DNA of 64,000 nucleotides, from positions 1 to 64,000 of the forward strand of contig JBQLZQ010000081.1 of assembly GCA_052168355.1 (NCBI GenBank), read 5' to 3'. Shown here one piece after another: positions 17,429-25,013 of the stretch; position 1 is the stretch's first letter, and the number at the start of each line of letters is the position of its first letter. The notes beneath the pieces are model-generated. The model ran no database searches and was not told where the DNA came from. It worked only from the letters and a program-made list of their open reading frames with translations. The stretch is from JBQLZQ01 sp052168355. GTDB taxonomy: Bacteria > Pseudomonadota > Alphaproteobacteria > DSM-16000 > Inquilinaceae. Both the position numbers and the translations under genes were made by a program.

Positions 17429-19354
17429 ATGGCCCTGAAAATCGAAACATTCTCCAAGGCCAAGGGCGGCGATTGCCTGTTCAAGGCGTTGGGTCACCCC
17501 GCCGTGGCCCAGGCTGCCCGAGACCTGACCGCCGCGCTGGCGGCGGGCGGCCCTGTCGCGGTGTACGACCCGCTGGGACAGCTCGCCACCTTCGCGGAAC
17601 TGCATGATTTGTCCGCCGTCGACGTGGCCGGTTACTACGTCCAGGACATCGATCGCATCGGCGAACAGCGTTTCGGTCAGGCGGCCCGCCCCGTGACCGA
17701 ACTGCATGGCACCAAGGTCAAGACGGTATTCGTGGCCGCGTTCGACGCCCAGCGGCTGGCGGCGCATGTGGCCCACCTGGTGCCGCCGGGCGCCACCGTG
17801 ATGACGCTCGACGCCATGCGTTTGCCCGACACCATGTTGACCGACAAGCGGCGCTATCTGACACCGCTCAACTTCGCCACCAACTTTGCTTTCTTCCGGG
17901 ATGCCGGCGGACTGCACACACGCCTGGTCACCGCAAACTACTGGAGCGCTTACGGCGCCAAGTCGCCGCGCCTGTGGGCGACCCTGATCGACGGTTCGGG
18001 GTTGCGTCTGGCGACCTGGGAGGACCCGTTGCCCGGCGCCAACGCGACGATCACCGTCGACAGCAGGGCGGTGCGGGAACGGTTCGGCCTGGGCGAGTTC
18101 ACGGGTCAGCTGTTCCTTCAGATCGTCGGGGCGGCCGGCCACGATATCGTGAAATACGCCGTGGACATCTACAGCGACGAGACCGGCGACGGCTCCACCC
18201 TTTCCTGCACCCACGACGCCAACGCCTGGCCGTCGGACCTGTACGCCGGCCTGCCGGCCCCCCGGGCGTCCGAGCGGGTGGTGCTGTGGGTCCAGAACAG
18301 CCACCCCTGCCCGATTCCGCCCGGCGGCGTCGGTCTGAACCTGATGGGGCAGTCGGAAGTCGCTTGGCTGAAGGAATCGGTGCCGCCCTATGGAACCCAC
18401 GCCCTGGACGTGGCCACCCTGCTGCCCCACGCGCGCTGGCCCGAGCAGTTGGAGATCCAGGCGGGCAAACACTTCGTGCGCCCGCGCTACGAAGTGACCG
18501 GACCCGGCGGGCGAACGCACATCGCCCACGCCAATGTCGAGCGCCAGGACCTGAAGCCCGATCCCCGCCTTCGCGACATCGGCAACCTGATGGGCAAGGG
18601 CTTTATCCTGCCCGCGCCGATCCTGCCCACGGACCGCTACCGGTCCATCGCCCTGCCGACTCCCATGGCGACCGAGCAGCGGACACTGCCGATCGCCGCG
18701 CTGATCCACGATTCTTCCGGTCAGGAAGTGGCCCGGCACCGGTTCGGCACGCTCCAGCGCCGCGAAAGCGTCGCCATCGAGGCCGGTGAGATGCTGGCCG
18801 ACGCCGGCGCGCATCTGTCCAGCGCGTACGGGCACATGGAACTGATCTACGATTTCGGAGAGCCGGGGGCCGAGGCGGACGGTTGGCTTCACGCGCTCTT
18901 TCGCTATGAGGACGTATCCAGCGGCCATGCCGCGGAAACCAGCTTCGGCGCCCACATGTTCAATACGGTTCTGACCTATGATGGCGAACCGCAGAGCTAT
19001 GCCGGCCCGCCGCCGGGTCTGTCCACACGGCTGTTCCTGCGGTTGGGACAGGACGGCCACGATGCCCTGTGCCACCTCATCTACCCGGCATCGACCCCCT
19101 GGCATCAAAGCAGCGAAACGCGCCTGATCCTGCACGATCGGAGCGGACGGGAGGCGGCTGTGCGCGATGCGGCCATCCCCTGCGGCGGATCGTTCCTGTT
19201 CCGGGCATCGGAATTGTTCGACGCGGCGGAGCTGCGCGACGCCGGACAGAATGCTTATATCCTAGTGCGAGACACGACGTGCCGGCTGTTCGGCTATCAC
19301 GGTCTGGCCCAGGGCCAAGGCCGGTTCAGCCTGGACCATATGTTCGGTTTCTAG
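17429..19354 (+). CDS. Unrecognised 641-residue protein
   Basis: I do not recognise this family. The coding potential is strong: high GC, a full-length open frame and antisense frames that are only shadows. Residues 20-170 look like a Rossmann-type fold (GGPVAVYDPLGQLATFAEL, later VKTVFVAAFDAQRLAAHV), similar in outline to PglD-like sugar or cofactor-binding domains; the rest is beta-rich with many prolines and aromatics. No signal peptide or membrane segment is evident. The start is taken at ATG 17429. It is third in a row with the ELM1-like and 2OG oxygenase genes, which suggests a joint role. Confidence 0.8.
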   Translation: MALKIETFSKAKGGDCLFKALGHPAVAQAARDLTAALAAGGPVAVYDPLGQLATFAELHDLSAVDVAGYYVQDIDRIGEQRFGQAARPVTELHGTKVKTVFVAAFDAQRLAAHVAHLVPPGATVMTLDAMRLPDTMLTDKRRYLTPLNFATNFAFFRDAGGLHTRLVTANYWSAYGAKSPRLWATLIDGSGLRLATWEDPLPGANATITVDSRAVRERFGLGEFTGQLFLQIVGAAGHDIVKYAVDIYSDETGDGSTLSCTHDANAWPSDLYAGLPAPRASERVVLWVQNSHPCPIPPGGVGLNLMGQSEVAWLKESVPPYGTHALDVATLLPHARWPEQLEIQAGKHFVRPRYEVTGPGGRTHIAHANVERQDLKPDPRLRDIGNLMGKGFILPAPILPTDRYRSIALPTPMATEQRTLPIAALIHDSSGQEVARHRFGTLQRRESVAIEAGEMLADAGAHLSSAYGHMELIYDFGEPGAEADGWLHALFRYEDVSSGHAAETSFGAHMFNTVLTYDGEPQSYAGPPPGLSTRLFLRLGQDGHDALCHLIYPASTPWHQSSETRLILHDRSGREAAVRDAAIPCGGSFLFRASELFDAAELRDAGQNAYILVRDTTCRLFGYHGLAQGQGRFSLDHMFGF

Positions 19355-19473
19355 AACTGTTAGATGACTAATTATTCGCGGTCGGGTAATACCGTGTCTT
19401 GTGCGCCATCGGTGCCCCGCCTATGTTGAAATAAGCGCCTGCGCGCCCCTTTTCGTGCGATGGACGCCGAGCC

Positions 19474-20484
19474 ATGACACAGCGACACCAGACCAAGGTT
19501 CTGATCATCGGATCCGGCCCTGCGGGGTACACGGCAGCCATTTACGCCGCCCGGGCAAACCTGGCCCCGATCCTGGTTCAGGGGATGCAGCCCGGCGGCC
19601 AACTGACCGTGACCACCGATGTCGAGAACTACCCCGGTTTCGCCGATGTGATCCAGGGCCCCTGGCTGATGGAGCAGATGTCGGCCCAGGCCGAGCATGT
19701 CGGGACGCGGCTTGTGTTCGATCTGATCACATCGGTCGATTTTTCCAAACGACCGTTCACCTGTACGGCCGACAGCGGAGACGTTTTCGTCGCCGACAGC
19801 GTGATCATCGCCACCGGCGCCCAGGCCCGCTGGTTGGGCCTGGAGTCCGAGCAGCGGCTGAACGGGCGCGGCGTATCGGCGTGCGCCACCTGCGACGGCT
19901 TCTTTTTCCGCGGCAAGCATGTGGCCATCGTCGGCGGCGGCAACACGGCGGTCGAGGAGGCGTTGTATCTGTCCAACATCGTGGACAAGGTCACGCTGAT
20001 CCACCGGCGCGACACCCTGCGGGCGGAAAAGATCCTGCAGGACCGGTTGTTCGCCAGCCCCAAGATCGAAACCGTCTGGGATCACAACGTGGCCGAGATC
20101 CTGGGCACGGATGCCGGCGTCACCGGTGTCCGTCTGACTCACGCAAGGACGGGCGCCGAACGAACGCTTGACCTCGACGGCGTGTTTATCGCCATCGGTC
20201 ACGACCCGGCGACCGCGGTGTTCAAGGGCAAGGTGGCGATGGATGCGCACGGCTACATCATGACCGATCCGGATTCGACCCGCACCGACGTGCCTGGGGT
20301 ATTCGCGGCCGGCGATGTCAAGGACAAGGTATTCCGCCAGGCGGTCACGGCCGCCGGGATGGGGTGCATGGCGGCGCTGGAAGCCGAAAAGTTCCTGGCC
20401 TCGGCCGGCGCGGCGCCGTCCATGGCCGAAATTGCACCGCGTCCGGAAGCTGGCCAAACCAGTCTTGCCGCTGTGCGCGGATAG
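19474..20484 (+). CDS. trxB: Thioredoxin-disulfide reductase
   Basis: FAD enzyme that reduces thioredoxin with NADPH. The 336-residue product shows the FAD-binding GSGPAGYTAAIYAAR, the redox-active pair Cys137/Cys140 in ACATCDG, the NADPH-binding VGGGNTAVEEALYLS, and the C-terminal FAD motif GVFAAGDVKDKVFRQAVTAA. The C-terminus is about 15 residues longer than in E. coli TrxB and carries no extra cysteine pair. The 119-base spacer upstream has an AT-rich patch (TTAGATGACTAATTATT) that probably holds its promoter. Confidence 0.97.
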   Translation: MTQRHQTKVLIIGSGPAGYTAAIYAARANLAPILVQGMQPGGQLTVTTDVENYPGFADVIQGPWLMEQMSAQAEHVGTRLVFDLITSVDFSKRPFTCTADSGDVFVADSVIIATGAQARWLGLESEQRLNGRGVSACATCDGFFFRGKHVAIVGGGNTAVEEALYLSNIVDKVTLIHRRDTLRAEKILQDRLFASPKIETVWDHNVAEILGTDAGVTGVRLTHARTGAERTLDLDGVFIAIGHDPATAVFKGKVAMDAHGYIMTDPDSTRTDVPGVFAAGDVKDKVFRQAVTAAGMGCMAALEAEKFLASAGAAPSMAEIAPRPEAGQTSLAAVRG

Positions 20485-20634
20485 AAACGATCATAAGAGG
20501 CCGATTGGGGCGGTGAACGCCTGACGATCGGCCCCGCGCGAACAGAAGGTTTCGCCGGGTAGAGATAAAGGCGGATGCCGGCAATTGGGAGGGCCGGTTG
20601 TACGCCGCATAATTGAGGGTCGTCGGGGGACGTT

Positions 20635-21525
20635 ATGGACTGGGACAAGCTGCGGGTTTTTCACGCCGTAGCGGAAGCCGGCAGCTTTACGCACGCCGGG
20701 GAAAAACTCAACTTAAGCCAATCGGCCGTCAGCCGTCAGATCAGCGGCTTGGAGGAAAGCCTGCGCGTGCCCCTGTTTCACCGGCATGCCCGTGGGCTGA
20801 TCATGACCGAACAGGGCGAGCTGTTGTTCGACACGGCGCGCGACGTCTTCTCGCGCCTCGCCATGACGGAGGCGCAGCTTTCCGAAAGCAAGGAACGCGC
20901 AGCTGGGCCTCTCAAACTGACGACGACGGTCGCGTTCGGTTCGACGTGGCTGGCGCCGCGGATCCGTGAATTCCTTCAGCTCCACCCCGACATTGACCTG
21001 ACCATGTTGATCACGGACGAGGAGTTGGATCTGGGCATGCGCGAGGCCGATGTGGCGATCCGCATGACCAAGCCGCGGCAGCCGGATCTGGTGCAACGTC
21101 ATCTCATGACGGTGCGGTTCCACGTCTATGGCTCCGTCGATTACCTGAAACGGCGCGGCATCCCAAAAGCCGTGGACGACCTCAAGAACCACGATCTCAT
21201 CATTTATGGAACGGATGCGCGGGCGCCTGTGCAGGACGTGAATTGGCTGCTGGACGTCGGCGACCCTGCCCATGACGAACGCAAGGCCATTCTGCGCGTC
21301 AACAACCAGTACGCGATCTATAGGGCCGTGCGCAGCGGCCTGGGCCTGGCCGCCCTGCCGGACTTTATGGTCGATCCCAACCTCAACGTCGTCAAGGTTC
21401 TACCCGATGTCGCGGGGCCCACGGCGGATGCCTATTTTGTCTACGCGGACGAGCTGCGTCATTCCAAGCGCATCGGGGCCGTTCGGGATTTCATGGTGCG
21501 CAAAGTCGCCGAGAGCAACTTTTGA
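20635..21525 (+). CDS. LysR family transcriptional regulator
   Basis: A 296-residue LTTR with an N-terminal winged helix-turn-helix (LRVFHAVAEAGSFTHAGEKL, SQSAVSRQISGLEE) and a type 2 periplasmic-binding-like effector domain from about residue 92. It resembles GcvA/VtlR-like alphaproteobacterial regulators. ATG at 20635 is preceded by GGGGGACG. trxB lies upstream in the same direction with a 150-base gap. The gene lies immediately 5' of the candidate structured RNA, which may be its 3' UTR or its regulatory target. Confidence 0.92.
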   Translation: MDWDKLRVFHAVAEAGSFTHAGEKLNLSQSAVSRQISGLEESLRVPLFHRHARGLIMTEQGELLFDTARDVFSRLAMTEAQLSESKERAAGPLKLTTTVAFGSTWLAPRIREFLQLHPDIDLTMLITDEELDLGMREADVAIRMTKPRQPDLVQRHLMTVRFHVYGSVDYLKRRGIPKAVDDLKNHDLIIYGTDARAPVQDVNWLLDVGDPAHDERKAILRVNNQYAIYRAVRSGLGLAALPDFMVDPNLNVVKVLPDVAGPTADAYFVYADELRHSKRIGAVRDFMVRKVAESNF

Positions 21526-21587
21526 AACAGCGGGAATAAAACGGCCTTCGTGCTCATCCGTTTCTGCTATGCAGTGAGCGCATAGAA

Positions 21588-21782
21588 GAGTCCCGCCTTT
21601 GGCCCTGGTCCGCGCAGCGTTGTACCTTATGTTAATCAGCGTGATCATTATTTCTTCGGGAGTGATGGTTGCAATCCCGAACTCAGGTTCGGATGAGGGC
21701 CCTTTCGGGGGTCCTACGTCTCCCAGACGTGAAGCCTCCCTGTTCAACTTGGGCGAAACCATTAGGTTTCGCCCATTTTTTT
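21588..21782 (+). ncRNA. Candidate structured non-coding RNA ending in an intrinsic terminator
   Basis: This non-coding stretch can be folded by hand into a long rod: 5' AGAGTCCC pairs with GGGGTCCT (about 21707-21714), GGCCCT (21601-21606) with AGGGCC (about 21696-21701), and TTGTACC with GGTTGCAA. A small hairpin, ACGTC-TCCCA-GACGT (21716-21730), and a strong terminator follow. I could not match it to 6S, tmRNA, SRP, RNase P or a known riboswitch. Its 3' end is duplicated as the right border of the mini-island, as happens with RNA genes used as attachment sites. It could instead be the lysR-type gene's 3' UTR. The 5' boundary is a guess. Confidence 0.4.
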
Positions 21783-21796
21783 GTCCAGGATGCGGG
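21723..21796. repeat. 74-bp direct repeat, left copy (attL-like)
   Basis: Identical over all 74 bases to 24915-24988. It contains the last hairpin and the complete terminator of the candidate non-coding RNA. Flanking sequence diverges immediately on both sides of each copy. The spacing between copies is 3192 bases. This is interpreted as the attachment-site duplication made by site-specific integration. Confidence 0.9.
21751..21782 (+). terminator. Intrinsic terminator within the left 74-bp repeat
   Basis: A perfect 10-bp stem, GGGCGAAACC (21751-21760) with GGTTTCGCCC (21765-21774), with loop ATTA, is followed by A and seven T residues. An identical terminator sits in the right repeat at 24943-24974. 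It acts on plus-strand transcripts arriving from the lysR-type gene or the candidate RNA. Confidence 0.92.
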
Positions 21797-21942
21797 CCTT
21801 AGGTCCCGTACAGGTCCAAATGTTTGATTTTTCGATGAACGGCATAGCGGAGTGACAGGGTTGCGGGACGACGTTTGGTCGCCAGGTGGATCGGTTTTGT
21901 TGTCGGTTTGCCATTGGAAGGGCCGAGACGTCATTGGGCCAA

Positions 21943-22536
21943 TCAGAACGTGAACGCGCAATCCAGTTCGATCACTCGGCTCTTAACGCCGACTTGCTTG
22001 AATGTCTCCCCGATCATCACATTGCCGTTCACTTGCGCAGCGGTAATGCTTTTCAGATGGAGATTGATGGCGTAGCTCCAAACACTGGCGCCGAAGTCGC
22101 CAGCCGCGCGGTCCACTGCAATGATCACACCTGGCAACGTGGCCACAATTGGAATACCCCTGCCCTCGACCACGATTACGCCGCCACTTCTGTAGCGGAA
22201 CGTCCAGGTTGAATTGAACATTTCAGTGACAGTCCAGTCCTTGGTCCTGCGTTCGCCGACGATGTTAGTCTCGTCGCGGAAACCGTGGGTCCGAACGTCG
22301 GTGCAAGATGCGTCGAACGCGGGATTGTCGTGCAATGTCGGCGCGTCCAGATTGCTCCAATCCAATTCCCACGGTTCGAGTGAGCCTCCATTAACGATAG
22401 CGCCAGGTTCTAAGGCTTCATGGGCGAACCCACTGCTAGAGGAACAGACTAAGGCACCCGTTAAGGCCAAACTTGACAAAGGTATTGGAAGCCATTTCGA
22501 AAAATCACAGAACCGAGGCGTGCTGAAAAATCCCAT
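21943..22536 (-). CDS. Exported protein of unknown function
   Basis: A 197-residue product with an N-terminal hydrophobic signal segment (PIPLSSLALTGALVCSSSSG) followed by FAHE, consistent with Sec export. The mature part is rich in beta-strand residues, tryptophan and charged residues and has no family I recognise. ATG at 22536 is preferred over an in-frame TTG at 22554. It is the gene nearest the left repeat inside the mini-island and is transcribed toward it; codon use is clearly less GC-biased than in flanking chromosomal genes. Confidence 0.6.
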   Translation of the reverse strand: MGFFSTPRFCDFSKWLPIPLSSLALTGALVCSSSSGFAHEALEPGAIVNGGSLEPWELDWSNLDAPTLHDNPAFDASCTDVRTHGFRDETNIVGERRTKDWTVTEMFNSTWTFRYRSGGVIVVEGRGIPIVATLPGVIIAVDRAAGDFGASVWSYAINLHLKSITAAQVNGNVMIGETFKQVGVKSRVIELDCAFTF

Positions 22537-22664
22537 ATGAGTTTTATAGACCAACGCCTGAATTTGCTGCTAACAACATTTTCAAATAGTCAATGATGTG
22601 GTAGCGGTCACCATCGAAGCCAACCCGGTTGGCCATAGCGCACGGCAAGGCTTTTACTCCCGCG

Positions 22665-23072
22665 TTAAAGGACGCGCTGATGGATGGGCGGTATCACGAA
22701 CTTCCGCCAGTGCTCAGGTTTAAAAAGATAGGCGTTCGCTCGTGGCTGAATGCTGTCCGGTAGCATGCCGTCCCTGTGCGCCATCGCCCATGCCCAGCCG
22801 ATGGCAACATAGGTGTGGTTCCCGTCAACGATCTCGTCACCGTCATCGTTAATGTCGCGGCACAGGAGGACGGGTTTCGGGTTTTTCGTTTACAGGACGG
22901 CTTTCACCCTGTCCTCAGTTACAGCGCCACGCGCAATCAGTCGGTTTATGTAAGGTACCGCAATAGGGATACTTACCCGTTCCGCATGGTTCTCCGCCCA
23001 TCGGCGCATCGATACGACGTCGAGAACGAGAGGCTTGCCACCCTTGCCAGTCAGTTCATAGACCTCGGACAT
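22665..23072 (-). pseudogene. ParB/nuclease-like gene interrupted by one in-frame TAA
   Basis: One reading frame runs from ATG 23072 to TAA 22665 (136 codons) but contains a single TAA at 22890-22892, after residue 60. Homology-like sequence continues without shift across it: MRRWAENHAERVSIPIAVPY and LIARGAVTEDRVKAVL before the stop, then NPKPVLLCRDINDDGDEIVD and GNHTYVAIGWAWAM after it. The VDGNHTY segment resembles the DGxHR box of ParB/Srx-fold proteins. There is no start codon just after the stop, so I read this as a nonsense mutation, not two genes. An open frame extends upstream to 23192, overlapping the neighbour. Confidence 0.6.
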
Positions 23073-23148
23073 GACTACGACCTTTGGCTTCCCTCGGTTT
23101 GCCTTGCGACGTTCATGACGATTAATCAGGCTTTCGCCGCGTTCTGCG

Positions 23149-23853
23149 TCACCTAAGCAACGTGTCGCTCTTCGTGGCTTCAAGTTGGGCATCGTTCTCT
23201 TCGATCCAGCTTTCCATCTTGACCATTAGTTCCGCCCATACCTCATTGTATTCGTAATAAAACGTCTCCATGCATAACTCCATCGAACCAAGGTGCTTCT
23301 CCCCGTACATCTCCATCCAGCGATTCGAGAAATTGGTGGCGTATTCACCGTGGTCGATCTCGGAATATCCGGTGCACAGACCCTCGTAGTTCGGGTGTGC
23401 GCTCTCAGATAGGACGGCATATAGCTCTGCTAGGCCGGGGTAGCGCTTGTCGCATTTCTCAAGGACGGTCATGATGTTGAGCGACTGGTGATTGGTCGAT
23501 CCGTCACGCGAACCAATTAGCAAGGTTGTCGTCTTTTCGCTGAACTCATGGAAGTCCAGTTTGCCGTCGAGGACTTGGTGCTTGAGTTGGTTTAGGTGAA
23601 TTAGAACCGATAGCGTCTCGAAGCCACTCCGCAGGAGGATGCGAGCACCAAGCCCGTGGCCCTGCCGATGGAGCAAATGGGACTGCGCAAGCAGGTCATG
23701 GAGCCGCCAGAACACTGCTTCCCGAAGCATCCAACTGCGAAAAGGAGCTTTCCACTTATAGGCAACAGGGTTGCGAGATAAGAGACCGTCAACCGGAATG
23801 CTGGCCATGCGCGAAGTGACCCAATTGGCCAAGTTCTGCTGAACTGTGTCCAT
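23149..23853 (-). CDS. DUF5677/HEPN-like protein
   Basis: A 234-residue, mostly helical protein. Landmarks are LGARILLRSGFETLSVLIHL in the middle and LYAVLSESAHPNYEGLC near residue 150; this Arg/Glu helix followed by a conserved Ser-x-x-x-His-Pro segment is typical of DUF5677-type proteins, which resemble HEPN domains. No catalytic activity is proven for the family. It starts 12 bases downstream of the XRE-DUF1488 regulator, so the two form an operon. HEPN-like proteins next to an HTH regulator are often toxin or defence modules, but that is inference here. Confidence 0.65.
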   Translation of the reverse strand: MDTVQQNLANWVTSRMASIPVDGLLSRNPVAYKWKAPFRSWMLREAVFWRLHDLLAQSHLLHRQGHGLGARILLRSGFETLSVLIHLNQLKHQVLDGKLDFHEFSEKTTTLLIGSRDGSTNHQSLNIMTVLEKCDKRYPGLAELYAVLSESAHPNYEGLCTGYSEIDHGEYATNFSNRWMEMYGEKHLGSMELCMETFYYEYNEVWAELMVKMESWIEENDAQLEATKSDTLLR

Positions 23854-23865
23854 GTTCGCCCACTA

Positions 23866-24369
23866 TCATCTGCCATCCAACATGTCGTAGGTGACGATCA
23901 TGTTCCCGTTTCGGATGTGCGTTTTGGCGTGGCGCTCTGCAGCCGCACAGACGACGTGGAAGATATCACTGATGGCCTTCTCAAACTCGTCATTGGTAGT
24001 GAAGCTCGCGCGGTAGTAGTCGTCCACGGCATCGAGGTCGATAACGCAGGTGAAGCCCTCCCCACCATAGCGCATCGGGATGGTCGCTCTTCGGTTAAAG
24101 TGATCGACCCGAACGTTCTTGATGTATGTGACCCTCCGCTTGCTAAACCGGACACCGACACCGAGGTCGCCTTCCTCGGGGATAAAGTCGACCCCGGCGG
24201 CGAACATGCAGTCCGCGATTGAGCGGAGGTTGTTCTTCATTGGCTGCCGTGTGCTGGACTCAAAATCGGTGATGGTGGCGCGGGACACTACGGCGTTGGT
24301 GGCAAGCTGGTCCTGGGTCCAGTTCAACAGGCTGCGGGCGGCGCGGCACTGATCGGCGGTGATCTGCAT
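23866..24369 (-). CDS. XRE-family regulator with C-terminal DUF1488-like domain
   Basis: A 167-residue protein. Residues 1-65 are a Cro/CI-type helix-turn-helix (CRAARSLLNWTQDQLATNAV, SRATITDFESSTRQP), then a short linker (IPEEGDLGVGVRF). The C-terminal 85 residues (TIPMRYGGEGFTCVIDLDAV to ISDIFHVVCAAAERH) resemble DUF1488. ATG at 24369 has AGGAG upstream. A perfect palindrome lies 33-50 bases upstream of the start, suggesting autoregulation. It leads the operon with the DUF5677-like gene inside the mini-island. Confidence 0.8.
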   Translation of the reverse strand: MQITADQCRAARSLLNWTQDQLATNAVVSRATITDFESSTRQPMKNNLRSIADCMFAAGVDFIPEEGDLGVGVRFSKRRVTYIKNVRVDHFNRRATIPMRYGGEGFTCVIDLDAVDDYYRASFTTNDEFEKAISDIFHVVCAAAERHAKTHIRNGNMIVTYDMLDGR

Positions 24370-24401
24370 CTCATCTCCTATTGTCGCTAAGATGAGCCTT
24401 A

Positions 24402-24419
24402 ATGCATTAGGTAATGCAT
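24402..24419. promoter_or_regulatory. Palindromic operator upstream of the XRE regulator
   Basis: ATGCATTA-GG-TAATGCAT is a perfect inverted repeat of 8-base arms with a 2-base spacer. It lies just upstream of the XRE gene (start 24369) and ends one base before an ATG on the other strand at 24421. Size and position fit an XRE dimer operator. Confidence 0.65.
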
Positions 24420-24420
24420 A

Positions 24421-24597
24421 ATGTCAAACCTAAGATATTTAGACCAACAACGATGTCTGTCGATTGTGCGCGAAAATCAATTGGCCGGAGGTTCCATTAT
24501 TGTCTGGAGGCTCCCGGCAATCGCAGCATTGACGCGCAAGGCCACCCAGCATGTGCCCTCTTGGTTGCACCCGCCAGAGTTGACAATGTTCGGCTAA
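24421..24597 (+). CDS. Possible 58-residue divergent small protein
   Basis: An ATG lying directly against the palindromic operator opens a 58-codon frame reading MSNLRYLDQQRCLSIVRENQ at its start and ending HPPELTMFG. It diverges from the XRE gene. There is no Shine-Dalgarno sequence, so it would have to be translated as a near-leaderless message, and I recognise no family. Its last bases overlap the end of the SRAP remnant on the other strand. It may be a chance open frame. Confidence 0.25.
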   Translation: MSNLRYLDQQRCLSIVRENQLAGGSIIVWRLPAIAALTRKATQHVPSWLHPPELTMFG

Positions 24598-24914
24598 TTC
24601 GAACCAGCGGCTTCCAAGGGAATGTCCTCCTTTTCGCCATTCGATTTTATCTCCATGGCTTCGGCGGGGTAAGGCTTGGCGAGAGCGATCGCATCTTCAG
24701 GGCTACTCGAAAGCCAGGTCTCATGATCTTCCCCGCGCAGGAGGACCGGCATACGGGCGGGATGAATGGGCCGGCCGATTTCGTTGGGCGTGGTGGTCAG
24801 AACGGCCGTAACGGTCAAATCAACCAGTTCCCCCACAGTTCTCCGCGCCAGGTTTGAAGGCCCGGCGAACGCCAAAAGCTGTCTCGGTTCATCACCCCTC
24901 AGACCGAACCAATA
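24594..24914 (-). pseudogene. SRAP-family (SOS response-associated peptidase, YedK/HMCES) 3' remnant
   Basis: About 107 codons on the minus strand match the second half of SRAP proteins: YWFGLRGDEPRQLLAFAG (family WFALxxxRPLFAFAG), LTTTPNEIGRPIHPARMPVLL (family LTTEPNAxVAPIHPKAMPVIL), then the EDHETWL and PYPAE helices. The catalytic Cys2 and roughly the first 100 residues are missing. Homology begins at the exact base where the right 74-bp repeat starts, so truncation and the island border coincide. Intact SRAP proteins form DNA-protein crosslinks at abasic sites; this remnant cannot. Confidence 0.7.
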
Positions 24915-24988
24915 CCAGACGTGAAGCCTCCCTGTTCAACTTGGGCGAAACCATTAGGTTTCGCCCATTTTTTTGTCCAGGATGCGGG
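24915..24988. repeat. 74-bp direct repeat, right copy (attR-like)
   Basis: Identical to 21723-21796, including the full intrinsic terminator (stem 24943-24966 plus T-run). It lies 25 bases beyond the stop codon of minus-strand msrP. Its left edge cuts the SRAP remnant. Confidence 0.9.
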
Positions 24989-25013
24989 TCCGCGGCCGGG
25001 TCGGGTTCGGATC

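Larger units (their letters stand above)
21723..24988. mobile_element. 3.1-kb mini-island bounded by 74-bp direct repeats
   Basis: The block between the repeats has visibly lower GC and more A/T-ending codons than the genes around it, and its genes are accessory or broken. It carries an exported protein, an interrupted ParB-like gene, a DUF5677-like protein, an XRE-DUF1488 regulator and an SRAP remnant. Removing one repeat and the interior would leave lysR, the RNA with its terminator, then msrP, which looks like the ancestral order. No integrase or transposase is visible, so the element is decayed, was cut down by deletion, or depends on a helper. Confidence 0.75.

Noticed and set aside
21588..21782. 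Assignment of the structured RNA to 6S, tmRNA, SRP RNA or RNase P
   Set aside because: None of the hallmark sequences I know for these (tag frame, GGAAG SRP loop, RNase P core, 6S bubble) was found in it.
21599..21802. A 67-codon frame that could look like a small membrane protein
   Set aside because: It reads straight through the intrinsic terminator stem and T-run in the 74-bp repeat, so it cannot be a normal gene.
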